From Streptomyces sp. H39-S7 (GTDB taxonomy: Bacteria > Actinomycetota > Actinomycetes > Streptomycetales > Streptomycetaceae), in NCBI RefSeq assembly GCF_027158205.1, contig NZ_JAPVLU010000048.1, forward strand, positions 1 to 64,000: 64,000 bases of DNA, read 5' to 3'. A program made the translations under genes and the position numbers. Each line of letters begins with the position of its first letter. The first letter of the stretch is position 1. The notes beneath the pieces were generated by a model that was given only the letters and a program-made list of their open reading frames with translations, searched no databases and was not told the origin of the DNA. This document shows positions 1-8,128 of the stretch, one piece after another.

Positions 1-110
1 GCGTGCTGCGCGTGCACCCCGACGGGATGCGCCGGGAGGCCTGCGCGCTGGACCGCCCGCGCTTCGACCGCGTGGTGGAACGGCTGACGGAACGCTACGG
101 GTGGAGCTGA
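1..110 (+). CDS. C-terminal fragment of an unrecognised protein
   Basis: A reading frame entering from the left edge (codons from base 3) stays open for 35 codons and stops with TGA at 108-110. The tail is charged and ends in ERYGWS. Too little is present to identify the family. It is probably the 3' end of a gene that starts outside the window. No terminator hairpin was seen directly after it. Confidence 0.4.
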   Translation, partial: VLRVHPDGMRREACALDRPRFDRVVERLTERYGWS

Positions 111-212
111 CCGCCGTGAAGGTGCGCAGCAGATGCGGATCCATGAGCATCAGTATTGCTGATGCCACGACAACTCTTCATCGTTGGACGTGATGGAGGA
201 GGTGGCCGCAGG

Positions 213-1004
213 ATGAACTCCATGACCTCCCGACCCGCGGCCCCGGCCGCCGCTGCCGCCGTTCGCGCGCCGCACCCCGCCCCCCGGATCGCCCTCGTCG
301 GCGACCGCTCCCCGTCCGTCCGGTCCCACCAGCGGATCCCGGTCCTGCTGGACGCGTTGCGGGAGCGCCACGGGCTGCTGACCGACGCGTACTGGATCCC
401 GACGGAGGAGGCCGCCCGGCCCGGCGCGGTGTCCGCCTTCGACGCCGTCTGGCTGCTGCCGGGCAGCCCGTACCGCAGCGAGGCGGGCGCGCTGGCGGCC
501 GTTCGCGCCGCCCGCGAGAATGGCATCCCGTTCCTCGGCACCTGCGGCGGCTTCCAGCACGCCCTGCTGGAGTTCGCCCGCACCGTGTGCGGCCTCGGCG
601 ACGCCCGGCACGCGGAGAACAGCCCCGAAGGGGACGGCGACCTGCTCATCGCGCCGCTCGCGTGCTCCCTGGTGGGCCATGAGGGCACGATCCGCACCAC
701 GCCCGGCTCGCTCGCCGAACGGCTGCTCGGCAGCCGGGAGACCCAGGAGCGGTTCCACTGCGACTACGGCCCGGTGACCGAACTGCTGCCGCTCCTGCGG
801 GAGCACGGGCTGCGGTTCACCGGCCACGACACCGAGGGGCAGCCGAGGATCGCCGAACTGCCGGAGCACCCCTACTTCCTGGCGACGCTCTTCCAGCCGG
901 AACTGGCGGGCGACGGCTCGGTGCCGCACCTTTACATCCGTGGGCTCGCGGAAGCCGCCAGGTCGCACGCCGTGTCACGTATTGGTAAAGAATTGCCGGT
1001 GTGA
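213..1004 (+). CDS. CTP synthase C-terminal-like class I glutamine amidotransferase-fold protein (probably glutaminase-inactive)
   Basis: The protein has about 263 residues and resembles the stand-alone glutaminase domain of CTP synthase. The nucleophile-elbow motif GTCGGFQH, with its Cys, is present. At the C-terminus, where PyrG carries the catalytic His-x-Glu as FHPE, this protein reads LFQPEL, so Glu is kept but His is replaced by Gln. True glutamine hydrolysis therefore looks unlikely, and a binding or regulatory role is possible (inference). ATG 213 was chosen because GGAGG lies about 12 bases upstream; an in-frame ATG at 156 would add a poor low-complexity extension. No N-terminal CTP synthetase domain is present, so it is not PyrG itself. 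Confidence 0.75.
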   Translation: MNSMTSRPAAPAAAAAVRAPHPAPRIALVGDRSPSVRSHQRIPVLLDALRERHGLLTDAYWIPTEEAARPGAVSAFDAVWLLPGSPYRSEAGALAAVRAARENGIPFLGTCGGFQHALLEFARTVCGLGDARHAENSPEGDGDLLIAPLACSLVGHEGTIRTTPGSLAERLLGSRETQERFHCDYGPVTELLPLLREHGLRFTGHDTEGQPRIAELPEHPYFLATLFQPELAGDGSVPHLYIRGLAEAARSHAVSRIGKELPV

Positions 1005-1100
1005 CCTGTTCACAGCCACCTCATAGCAGAAAGGATCCATTCGAATCTCTGTGATCACCGTGACCACAAGTCGCGGGTCAGTAGGGGGAGGAACTGAATA

Positions 1101-2699
1101 ATGAGACGCACTGTCGTGCTCGTCTCCACCGGCGCTCTCATCGCCGGCGCCATAGCCGCCGCTCCGGCGGCCACCGCCGGGGACAAGCGGCCCACCGGCC
1201 AGCACCAGCCGAGCGGACTCGCCGAGTCCATCGGCGTCCAGATCGCGGCCGCCCATGCGGCCGAAAAGGGCATCGACTGGGCCGCGTGTCCGGCCGACTG
1301 GGGCTTCCCGGCCCCTGTTCAATGCGGCTACGTCACCGTCCCGGTGGACTACGCCAAGCCGTTCGGCAAGACCATCAGGATCGCGGTCGACCGGGTCGGC
1401 AGCACCGGCACCCCGGCCGAGCGCCAGGGCGCCCTGCTCTACAACCCCGGCGGCCCCGGCGGCTCGGGTATGCGCTTCCCGCTCCGGATCGTCAACAAGT
1501 CCGCGCTGTGGGTCAACACCGCCAAGGCGTACGACTTCGTGGGCTTCGACCCGCGCGGTGTCGGCCACTCGGCGCCGATCTCCTGCCAGGACCCGCAGGA
1601 GTACGTGAAGGCCCCCAAGGCCGACCCGGTGCCCGACAGCAAGGCGGACAAGGACGCGCAGCGCAAGCTCGCCGCCGACTACGCCAAGGGCTGCCTGGAG
1701 CGCAGCGGCGCGCAGATGCTCTCGCAGATGACGACGGCCAACACGGCCCGCGACATCGACGTGGTGCGCGCCGGCCTTCACGAGAAGAAGCTGAACTTCC
1801 TCGGCGTCTCCTACGGCACCTACCTCGGTGGCGTGTACGCGACGCTCTTCCCGACGCACGTGCGCCGCATGATCGTGGACAGCGTGGTCAACCCGGACGA
1901 CGGCCAGGTCTGGTACCAGAACAATCTGGACCAGGACGTGGCCTTCCAGGGCCGCTGGGACGACTGGAAGGCGTGGGTCGCGAAGTACGACTCCGTCTAC
2001 CACATCGGTGACACCCCGGCGAAGGTCCAGATGCAGTGGGAGGCGCTGCGTGCCGCCGCCAAGGCGAACCCGGTCGGCGGGGTCGTCGGCCCGGCCGAAC
2101 TGCTCGGCTTCTTCCAGGGCGCGGCGTACTACGACTCGTCGTGGGCGACCGTGGCCGGCGTGTGGAGCAAGTACCGCTCGGGCGACACCGCGGCGCTCGT
2201 CAATGCCGCGGGGCCGGACCTGTCCGACATCGCGGGCAACATCTCGTCGGAGAACGGCACCGCGGTGTACACCGCGGTGGAGTGCACCGACACCAAGTGG
2301 CCGACCAGCTGGAAGAAGTGGGACCGTGACAACACGGCACTCCACCAGAAGTACCCCTTCCTGACCTGGTCCAACGCCTGGATGAACCTGCCGTGCGCCA
2401 CTTGGGGCGTCAAGCAGCAGACCCCGGTCGACGTCCGGTCGCACCGCGGGCTGCCCAGCGTCCTCATCGTGCAGAGCACCCGTGACGCGGCCACGCCGTA
2501 CACCGGGGCGCTCGAGATGCACAAGCGCCTGAAGGGCTCGCAGCTCATCACGGAGAACGGCGCCGGCTCGCACGGCGTCACCGGCCTGGTCAACCCGTGC
2601 ATCAACCAGCGGGTGGACGACTACCTGATCAGGGGCAAGCTCGACGGCCACGACGTCGTGTGCACGCCGCACGCCGTACCGGTGCCCGCCGCTTCCTGA
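1101..2699 (+). CDS. Secreted tripeptidyl aminopeptidase-type alpha/beta hydrolase
   Basis: This 532-residue protein belongs to the Streptomyces Tap/SlpD/SlpE family, which removes tripeptides or short peptides from protein N-termini outside the cell. A signal peptide is visible at residues 1-27 (basic MRR start, hydrophobic core, APAATAG). The N-terminal alpha/beta hydrolase part has the oxyanion motif YNPGGPGGSG (about 114-123) and the nucleophile elbow GVSYGTY with Ser237. The C-terminal TAP-like domain supplies Asp462 (STRDAATPY) and His491 (AGSHGV), completing the triad. GGGGGAGG lies just upstream of ATG 1101. A strong hairpin follows the stop. It appears monocistronic. Substrate range is unknown. 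Confidence 0.9.
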   Translation: MRRTVVLVSTGALIAGAIAAAPAATAGDKRPTGQHQPSGLAESIGVQIAAAHAAEKGIDWAACPADWGFPAPVQCGYVTVPVDYAKPFGKTIRIAVDRVGSTGTPAERQGALLYNPGGPGGSGMRFPLRIVNKSALWVNTAKAYDFVGFDPRGVGHSAPISCQDPQEYVKAPKADPVPDSKADKDAQRKLAADYAKGCLERSGAQMLSQMTTANTARDIDVVRAGLHEKKLNFLGVSYGTYLGGVYATLFPTHVRRMIVDSVVNPDDGQVWYQNNLDQDVAFQGRWDDWKAWVAKYDSVYHIGDTPAKVQMQWEALRAAAKANPVGGVVGPAELLGFFQGAAYYDSSWATVAGVWSKYRSGDTAALVNAAGPDLSDIAGNISSENGTAVYTAVECTDTKWPTSWKKWDRDNTALHQKYPFLTWSNAWMNLPCATWGVKQQTPVDVRSHRGLPSVLIVQSTRDAATPYTGALEMHKRLKGSQLITENGAGSHGVTGLVNPCINQRVDDYLIRGKLDGHDVVCTPHAVPVPAAS

Positions 2700-2720
2700 C
2701 CTCGGGAACACCGCACCATG

Positions 2721-2753
2721 CCTCGCCCCGGTCCTTCGCGGACCGGGGCGAGG
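2721..2753 (+). terminator. Rho-independent-type hairpin after the secreted peptidase gene
   Basis: Perfect 14-bp arms at 2721-2734 and 2740-2753 around a TTCGC loop. It lies between the convergent ends of the peptidase gene and the SHOCT gene, so it may serve both. There is no long T run, which is normal in Streptomyces. Confidence 0.7.
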
Positions 2754-2804
2754 TCGTTCGGGGAGCCGTTGCGCGACGGTGACGGCAGGACCACTGGGCC
2801 GGGG

Positions 2805-3245
2805 TCAGCGGAGCAGCTTCCGCTTCGCCCTCTCGAACTCCGGACGCGTCAGCAGCCCGCGCTTCATCAGCCCCGCCAGCCGCTCCAACTCGTCCGCCAA
2901 CGAGATCGGCGGCGGGGCGGCGGAAGTCCTGGGGGCCCGGGCCTGCCTGCCGACCGCGGCCTCGACGGCTCTGCTCAGGGCCTCGAAGTCCACCCGCTGC
3001 TCCTTGCCGAAGGTCACCGAGGGATCGGCCCTCGGGACAGGGGCGCCGCCCACGCGCCCGGTGCCCGTGCCGAGCAGGACGAAGCGGATGCTCCCGTAGC
3101 CGGTCCAGCCGGGGGCCTTCCAGCGGACGGCGCCGATCTCGGCGACCGGAATCCGCTCCACCCGCCTGCTCAGCAGTCCGGGCCGTTGGATCGTCACCTG
3201 CTCCCCGTCGAAATCCACGTGCACGTTCCTGCTGTTGGCATCCAT
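2805..3245 (-). CDS. DUF4429-like protein with C-terminal SHOCT domain
   Basis: The protein has 146 residues. The N-terminal two-thirds (about 5-85) looks like the PH-like DUF4429 fold: DFDGEQVTIQRPG at the start and a GYGSIRFVLLG strand. The last 30 residues (LADELERLAGLMKRGLLTRPEFERAKRKLL) form a classical SHOCT helical domain with the usual L-x-x-L-x-x-G-x-x-T/E-x-E-F pattern. SHOCT domains are usually oligomerisation or membrane-association appendages; the biological role is unknown. Start ATG 3245 has an AGGGGG ribosome-binding site. The gene is convergent with the peptidase gene and divergent from the cold-shock gene. Confidence 0.75.
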   Translation of the reverse strand: MDANSRNVHVDFDGEQVTIQRPGLLSRRVERIPVAEIGAVRWKAPGWTGYGSIRFVLLGTGTGRVGGAPVPRADPSVTFGKEQRVDFEALSRAVEAAVGRQARAPRTSAAPPPISLADELERLAGLMKRGLLTRPEFERAKRKLLR

Positions 3246-3415
3246 GTCGCCCCCTGAGCGCCGATGGACCGGAATCCTTCCACGGTGCCGGTCCGCGCGG
3301 GAGCAATACGACGAATCGGGCGGCCGGGAGAGCGGAGAGCCGCCGGCGTGTCCTGGGGGACCCCGGCAGAGCGGGTAACTTGGCTGGATCATCCGGGCGA
3401 GGCGAAGGCACAGCG

Positions 3416-3613
3416 ATGGCGAAGCTCAACGGCAAGATCAAGTGGTTCAACCCGGGCAAGGGCTTCGGTTTCATCACCCCGGCCGACGGCGGCGATGACC
3501 TGTTCGTCCACGGCAAGAACATCGAAGGCACCGTCGCCGACGACAAAGCGGTGGAGTACGAGCTCGGCGACGGCCCCAAGGGCCCGCACGCGCTGAACGT
3601 GAAGGTCCTCTAA
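3416..3613 (+). CDS. Cold-shock domain protein (CspA family)
   Basis: A 65-residue single-domain nucleic-acid chaperone of the CspA family. RNP1-like KGFGFIT and RNP2-like DLFVHGKNI are both visible, with the typical N-terminus KIKWFNPGKG. It binds single-stranded RNA or DNA and limits secondary structure during cold or stationary-phase stress. Start ATG 3416 follows GAAGG at 7-8 bases. The gene is monocistronic, between a divergent SHOCT gene and a convergent PAP2-like gene. Streptomyces carry many csp paralogues, so the exact member cannot be assigned. Confidence 0.93.
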   Translation: MAKLNGKIKWFNPGKGFGFITPADGGDDLFVHGKNIEGTVADDKAVEYELGDGPKGPHALNVKVL

Positions 3614-3657
3614 CCGCGGCCGCCCCGAGCCGATCCGGCCGCGGCAGCCCGCACGGG

Positions 3658-4284
3658 CTAGGGCAGCACGAACATCGCGGCCGACGCCGCGCCGACCGCG
3701 GTTCCGGCCACGGTCTGCGCGACGGAGTGGTAGGCCAGCGCGACGCGCGACCAGCACACGGCGGCGACCAGGGCGTAGGCGAGGAGCCACCACGGCGACG
3801 CGACCGCGGAGAGCAGGGCGACGACGCCGGAGGCCACGGCCGAGTCCACGCTGATCTTCCAGACCGTGTTCACGGCCAGCAGGACGACGGTGACCGCCCA
3901 CAGCGAGACCATCGCGATGAGGATGTCGGTCGGCGCGTGGGCCAGGAGCATCACCGCCGCGCCGATCCCGATGGAGCCGAGGATGACGGCGAAGATCGGT
4001 GCCCGCTGCGTACGGTCCACGACATGCCGGTCGCCCCAGGTGCCGCGCCTGCGCTCCCACTCGATGTACGCGGCCGGGACGATCCCGGCGCACAGCGCCG
4101 CGAACAGCCCCCACGCCGCACCGCTCACACCGCCCGACGCGGCGGCCCCGACCCCGACCAGGCCGGCGAGCAGGACGTTGCGGGGCTGCAGGACGTCGGA
4201 CACCCGGCGCGCCGCGGACTGCGACCTCGTACGGGCCGTTCTGCGGTCGGGGGTGGGGGCGGGGGAATCGATCAAGTGGCGCAC
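3658..4284 (-). CDS. PAP2-like integral membrane protein
   Basis: This 208-residue protein has about five or six hydrophobic segments after a basic N-terminus. The C-terminal part (KISVDSAVASG ... SRVALAYHSVAQT) resembles the last motifs of type-2 phosphatidic acid phosphatases. Only part of the signature is present: the SR-x5-H element is recognisable, but the PSGH motif and the final Asp are not. Enzymatic activity is therefore doubtful. A membrane lipid-phosphatase-related or transport-associated role is possible (inference). The 3' end faces the cold-shock gene only 44 bp away. Confidence 0.65.
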   Translation of the reverse strand: MRHLIDSPAPTPDRRTARTRSQSAARRVSDVLQPRNVLLAGLVGVGAAASGGVSGAAWGLFAALCAGIVPAAYIEWERRRGTWGDRHVVDRTQRAPIFAVILGSIGIGAAVMLLAHAPTDILIAMVSLWAVTVVLLAVNTVWKISVDSAVASGVVALLSAVASPWWLLAYALVAAVCWSRVALAYHSVAQTVAGTAVGAASAAMFVLP

Positions 4285-4456
4285 CAGGTCAGGGTAGAGC
4301 CACCCCGTGGGGCCGGGGCGCGCGGGCCGAGCGGCGGCCGCGGATTACTGATGGATGACTGATTCCGCCGGGCGGCGGCGTTCGTAGTGTCGTACTCAGC
4401 AGCAGGGACCGGCACCGGGACCTGCGAAGCCCCGCAACCGCATCCCTGGAGGATCC

Positions 4457-4792
4457 ATGTCCGCGTACGCCGTCGCATACATCCGGAGGACCATCAACCA
4501 GAGCCCCGACATCGCGGAGTACCTGCGCCGCGTCTCCGACACCATGGACCCCTTCGGCGGCCGTTTCCTCGTGCACAACGCCGAACTGGAGGTCATGGAG
4601 GGCAACTGGCCCGGTGGCCTGATCATCATCGAGTTCCCCGACCGGGCCACGGCGCACACCTGGTACGACTCGGCGGACTACCAGGCGATCCTGCCGCTCA
4701 GGACTCGGCACATCGAGATGGACATCGTCCTGGTCGACGGGGTGCCCGAGGGCTACCGAGGCGCCGACGCGCTGGCCAAACTGTCGTTCTGA
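4457..4792 (+). CDS. DUF1330 family protein
   Basis: A 111-residue dimeric alpha/beta-barrel (ferredoxin-like) family member. The typical DUF1330 sequence is present: AYAVAYIRR at the start, a central GGRFLVHNAELEVMEGNW segment, and the terminal FPDRATAHTWYDSADYQAI core. Function is not established for this family; members are often annotated as small stress or metabolic proteins. GGAGGA lies 4-9 bases before ATG 4457. The gene stands alone, with a downstream hairpin. Confidence 0.85.
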   Translation: MSAYAVAYIRRTINQSPDIAEYLRRVSDTMDPFGGRFLVHNAELEVMEGNWPGGLIIIEFPDRATAHTWYDSADYQAILPLRTRHIEMDIVLVDGVPEGYRGADALAKLSF

Positions 4793-4807
4793 CCACGGGG
4801 TTCGCCG

Positions 4808-4829
4808 GGCCCGGAGAACCCTCCGGGCC
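4808..4829 (+). terminator. Terminator-like hairpin after the DUF1330 gene
   Basis: A perfect 9-bp inverted repeat GGCCCGGAG/CTCCGGGCC with an AACC loop, 16 bases after the DUF1330 stop and 15 bases before the end of the convergent small gene at 4844. Confidence 0.6.
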
Positions 4830-4843
4830 GAGCACGGGGTCGG

Positions 4844-5056
4844 TCACTCGGGCCGGCCCTGCACCTCCGGCCCACCGCCGCGCCAGTCGATGAGCGGGTG
4901 GTCCTCGAGCTCCACATCGTCCAGGCCGGCCCGGCGCAGGAACTCCACGATGTCCGCGAGCGAGTACGCGCGGCCGACCGGAGTGCCGCCGATCGTCACC
5001 CGCCGTGTGCCGTTCTCCAGCGGGTGGACGACGACCTGCTGCGCTTCTGGATCCAT
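4844..5056 (-). CDS. Small conserved-type hypothetical protein (70 aa)
   Basis: A 70-residue soluble acidic protein beginning MDPEAQQVVVHPLENG. No catalytic or metal motif was recognised. The sequence GTPVGRAYSLADIVEFLRRAGLDD suggests a short helix-turn-helix-like or binding segment, but this is only an impression. It is transcribed in the same direction as the LigD-polymerase gene and starts 55 bp after that gene ends, so it could be its downstream operon partner. Confidence 0.6.
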   Translation of the reverse strand: MDPEAQQVVVHPLENGTRRVTIGGTPVGRAYSLADIVEFLRRAGLDDVELEDHPLIDWRGGGPEVQGRPE

Positions 5057-5110
5057 ATCCCTAGGCTGCGTGTTCGAGCGGCCCGGCGCATCTCTTGCGG
5101 CGTGTCGCCG

Positions 5111-5998
5111 TCAGGAGGGCAGCTTTCCGGCTGATTTGCGCTCCAGGAGCGGGGCGAGCAGGTCCCCGTGTCCGGCCACGCGGCCGGGGACGTCGGCGAT
5201 GGTGAACGAGAGCTGCCCGGGGTCGTCGCACTGCTCGATCTCGTCCCACGAGACGGGCGTCGACACGGAGGGAGTGGCGCGGGCGCGGACGGTGTATGGG
5301 GCGGCGGTGGTCTTCTTCGCCGAGTTCTGCGACCAGTCGATGAAGATCTTCTCGGTCCGCAGGTTCTTGGTCATCCGGGACACCACCTGGTCCGGATGGT
5401 CCGTCTCCAGCTCCTTCGCGAGCGCTTTCGCGTAGGCCGCGGCCTGGTCGGGGGAGGCGCCCCGCAGCGGTGCGTACAGGTGCAGGCCCTTGGAGCCCGA
5501 CGTCTTCGCCCACGACTCGATGCCGTCGGCGCGCATCCGCTCACGCAGCAGGAGGGCGACGGCGCAGCAGTCGACCACGGTGCGGTCCTCGCCGGGATCC
5601 AGGTCGAGTACGAGCCGGTCCGCCGTTTCGGGGGTGGCGGCCCGCCACTGCGGGACGTGCAGCTCGACGCACGACAGGTTCGCGGCCCAGACGAGGGTCG
5701 CGAGGTCGTTGATCTGCACCTGCTCCATCTCCTCGCCGCTGCTGCGCTCGGTGACCGACGTCGTCACCCAGCTGGGGGTACCGGACGGCGGTCTTTTGGC
5801 GAAGAACGACTTCTCCTCCACCCCGCCGGGAGCGCGCAGGAACGAGAGGGGCCGGCCGAGCAGATGGGGCAGCAGGGCGGGGGCGATGGTGGCGTAGTAG
5901 TGCACCAGCTCGCCCTTGGTCGTGCCGGTCCGCGGAAACAGGACCCGCTCCAAGTGGGAGAGGGTCAGCTTGCGGCCCTCGATTTCCGTGATCGGCAT
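5111..5998 (-). CDS. ligD: LigD-type primase-polymerase (stand-alone PolDom) of NHEJ
   Basis: This 295-residue protein is the archaeo-eukaryotic primase-like polymerase domain found in bacterial LigD. It fills gaps and adds nucleotides, preferentially ribonucleotides, at double-strand breaks. The two metal-binding aspartates are in DLDPG (Asp132 and Asp134). SGSKGLH (167-173) is the nucleotide-binding motif, and the third acidic residue is in IFIDWSQN (Asp221). No ligase or phosphoesterase domain is fused, as in many Streptomyces where these are separate genes. It is divergent from ku with only about 30 bp between starts. The joining ligase must be encoded elsewhere. Confidence 0.93.
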   Translation of the reverse strand: MPITEIEGRKLTLSHLERVLFPRTGTTKGELVHYYATIAPALLPHLLGRPLSFLRAPGGVEEKSFFAKRPPSGTPSWVTTSVTERSSGEEMEQVQINDLATLVWAANLSCVELHVPQWRAATPETADRLVLDLDPGEDRTVVDCCAVALLLRERMRADGIESWAKTSGSKGLHLYAPLRGASPDQAAAYAKALAKELETDHPDQVVSRMTKNLRTEKIFIDWSQNSAKKTTAAPYTVRARATPSVSTPVSWDEIEQCDDPGQLSFTIADVPGRVAGHGDLLAPLLERKSAGKLPS

Positions 5999-6031
5999 AG
6001 GATGAAATCTCTCACATTTAGGGACGAAATG

Positions 6032-7051
6032 ATGAGATCGATCTGGACCGGCACCCTGTCATTCGGCCTCGTCGCCGTACCCGTCAAACTCGGCTCGGCC
6101 GTCAGCAGCCACAAGCTCGGCTTCCGGCAGATCCATACAGCTGACCACGGGCGGGTGCGTCTCCAGAAGGTCTGCGCGCTCGACGAGCAGGTCCTCACCC
6201 AGGCCGAGATCGCGAGGGCGTACGAGACGGCCGACGAACAGCTGGTCGAGATCTCGGACGGCGAATTGAAGGCCCTGCCGCTGCCCACGGCCAAGACCAT
6301 CGAGGTGAGCGGGTTCCTCGACGTCGACAAAGTCGACTTCCTGAAACTCGACACCCCCTACTTCCTCGCCCCGGCGGATGCCACCGCCAACAAGGCGTAC
6401 GTCCTGATGCGCGAGGCGCTGCAGCGGTCGGGCAAGGCGGCCGTCGGCAAGCTCGCCATGCACAACAGCGAGCACCTCGCGCTGGTGCGCGCCCAGGACG
6501 ACGTGCTGATCCTGCAGACGCTGCGCTGGCCGGACGAGGTGAAGCCGACGTCCGAGGCCGCCCCGAGCGCCAAGGTGAACATCACGGATGCCGAGCTCAC
6601 CCTCGCCGACACCCTCATCAACGCGCTGGGCGAAGCGGATCTGGGCGAGTACACCGACAACTACGCCGAGGCCGTCCAGGCTCTCGTCAGCGCGAAGGTC
6701 GAGGGTGTCGACGCGCCGTCGGCGCCGGACGGATCCGGGGGCGGCGGCAAGGTCGTCGACCTCATGGCCGCGCTGGAGGCGAGCGTCGCCCAGGCCAGGG
6801 GCGACCGCTCCGACAACGCCACCGACGCGACCGTGACGCCCATCAAGAAGTCGGCGCGGACCTCGGCGCCCAAGACCGCCGCGAAGAAGACCGCCGCGAA
6901 GAAGACTCCGGCCAAGAAGACCCCGGCCAAGAAGACCGCCGCGACGAAGAGCACCACGACGAAGACCACCGCCAAGAAAACAGCCGCCAAGAGAACAGCC
7001 AAGAAGACGGCGAAGAAGACCGCCGCAGGCAAGAGCACCCGCAGCGCCTGA
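6032..7051 (+). CDS. ku: Ku DNA end-binding protein with long Lys/Ala-rich tail
   Basis: A homologue of the bacterial Ku homodimer that rings DNA ends and recruits LigD. The family start RSIWTGTLSFGLVAVPVKL is present. The Ku core spans about residues 1-255, including the HxLDEQVL-like bridge region. From about residue 270 the protein becomes a basic tail of KKTAAKKTPAKKT repeats, resembling histone H1 and the DNA-binding tails of other actinobacterial Ku proteins; the tail is expected to increase nonspecific DNA binding or end threading. ATG 6032 is preferred because AGGGA lies 7 bases upstream. ATG 6029 and ATG 6002 are in-frame alternatives. Divergent from ligD. Confidence 0.93.
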   Translation: MRSIWTGTLSFGLVAVPVKLGSAVSSHKLGFRQIHTADHGRVRLQKVCALDEQVLTQAEIARAYETADEQLVEISDGELKALPLPTAKTIEVSGFLDVDKVDFLKLDTPYFLAPADATANKAYVLMREALQRSGKAAVGKLAMHNSEHLALVRAQDDVLILQTLRWPDEVKPTSEAAPSAKVNITDAELTLADTLINALGEADLGEYTDNYAEAVQALVSAKVEGVDAPSAPDGSGGGGKVVDLMAALEASVAQARGDRSDNATDATVTPIKKSARTSAPKTAAKKTAAKKTPAKKTPAKKTAATKSTTTKTTAKKTAAKRTAKKTAKKTAAGKSTRSA

Positions 7052-7105
7052 ACCGTCCTCGCCCTCCGCAGGGCGTGCGCGCCCCGTCCGGCCGATACTG
7101 GTCGG

Positions 7106-8086
7106 GTGGACAGTGCTCGTACGGCAACCGCGTACCCCGGCGTGATCGACGAGGCGGTCCAGGGCCTGCCCGCGCCGGCCCTGCGTCCCTACATCGCCGG
7201 GTACTGCGGTTACCGGCAGGACGGCGTCCCGCCCACGCGGCACCGCGGCATGCCCTCGCCCTTCCTGACGTTGATCTTCACCCTCGACGACCCGCTGACG
7301 GTGGAGACGCACCCCGACCCGCGGCAGGCGCCGGGTCGCTACGACGCACTGCTCGGCGGCCTGCACACCACGTCGGCGCTGATCGCCCACGAAGGCCGGC
7401 AGTCCGGTGTCCAGGTGGCGCTCAGTCCGCTCGGCGCGCGCGCCCTGCTGCGGCTGCCCGCCGGCGAACTGGCCAACGCCGACCTCCCGGCCGACGCCGT
7501 CCTGGGACGACTCGCCGACGAGGTACGGGCCCGCCTGCTCGAGGCCTCCGACTGGCACCAGCGGTTCGCCGTCCTCGACCGCGTCCTGTGGCGGTACGCG
7601 CGCCCCGAAGCCGGGGTCCCGCCCCAAGTGGCGCGCGCCTGGGAGCTGCTGCTGCGCTCCCGGGGCACGGTATCCGCGGCCGAGCTCGCGAAGGACGTGG
7701 GCTGGAGCGGCAGGCATCTGGCCGGCCGATTCCACACGGAGATCGGCCTGAGCCCGAAGGCGGCGGCCCGGGTCATCCGCTTCGACCGGGCACGGCGGCT
7801 GCTGGCCGTCCGGGCCTGCGACCGGGGCGACGGCGGGCCGACCGGTTCGGACGGGACGGCCCGGCCGCCGGTTTCGTACGGGCCGAACAGTGCGAACGGT
7901 CTGGCGGAGCTCGCGGCCGACTGCGGCTACTTCGACCAGGCGCACCTCGCGCGCGAGTTCCGCGCGCTGGCCGGGTGCGCGCCGAGCCGGTGGCTGGCCG
8001 AGGAGTTCCGAAACGTCCAAGCCTGCGCCACCTCCCCGGCGGCAGTGTGGGCATCGGACGAGGACAGCGGAGCCGTCCGGCACTGA
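7106..8086 (+). CDS. AraC/XylS family transcriptional regulator
   Basis: A 326-residue regulator. The N-terminal ~150 residues form a cupin-like sensor starting LRPYIAGYCGYRQDG. The C-terminal part has the two AraC helix-turn-helices: the first around VSAAELAKDVGWSGRHLAGRFHTEIGLSPKAAARVIRFDRA, the second around LAELAADCGYFDQAHLAREFRALAGCAPSRW. A 30-residue low-complexity insertion separates the helices. GTG 7106 follows GATACT by 6 bases, which fits a leaderless start. The downstream VOC gene is only 42 bp away and may be co-transcribed. Confidence 0.9.
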   Translation: MDSARTATAYPGVIDEAVQGLPAPALRPYIAGYCGYRQDGVPPTRHRGMPSPFLTLIFTLDDPLTVETHPDPRQAPGRYDALLGGLHTTSALIAHEGRQSGVQVALSPLGARALLRLPAGELANADLPADAVLGRLADEVRARLLEASDWHQRFAVLDRVLWRYARPEAGVPPQVARAWELLLRSRGTVSAAELAKDVGWSGRHLAGRFHTEIGLSPKAAARVIRFDRARRLLAVRACDRGDGGPTGSDGTARPPVSYGPNSANGLAELAADCGYFDQAHLAREFRALAGCAPSRWLAEEFRNVQACATSPAAVWASDEDSGAVRH

Positions 8087-8128
8087 AAGAGCTCCGCCGC
8101 AGCACCGACCCGAGGAGGTCCGGCCCGC

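Noticed and set aside
156..212. Upstream in-frame ATG extension of the amidotransferase-like gene
   Set aside because: It adds a Gly/Arg-rich segment absent from the fold and has no better RBS than ATG 213.
4013..4100. Long open frames opposite the PAP2-like gene
   Set aside because: They are antisense shadows caused by the high GC content; no RBS or family similarity.
6002..6031. ATG 6002 as the Ku start
   Set aside because: It lies at the LigD start and lacks an RBS; AGGGA supports 6029/6032, and the family begins with RSIWTG.
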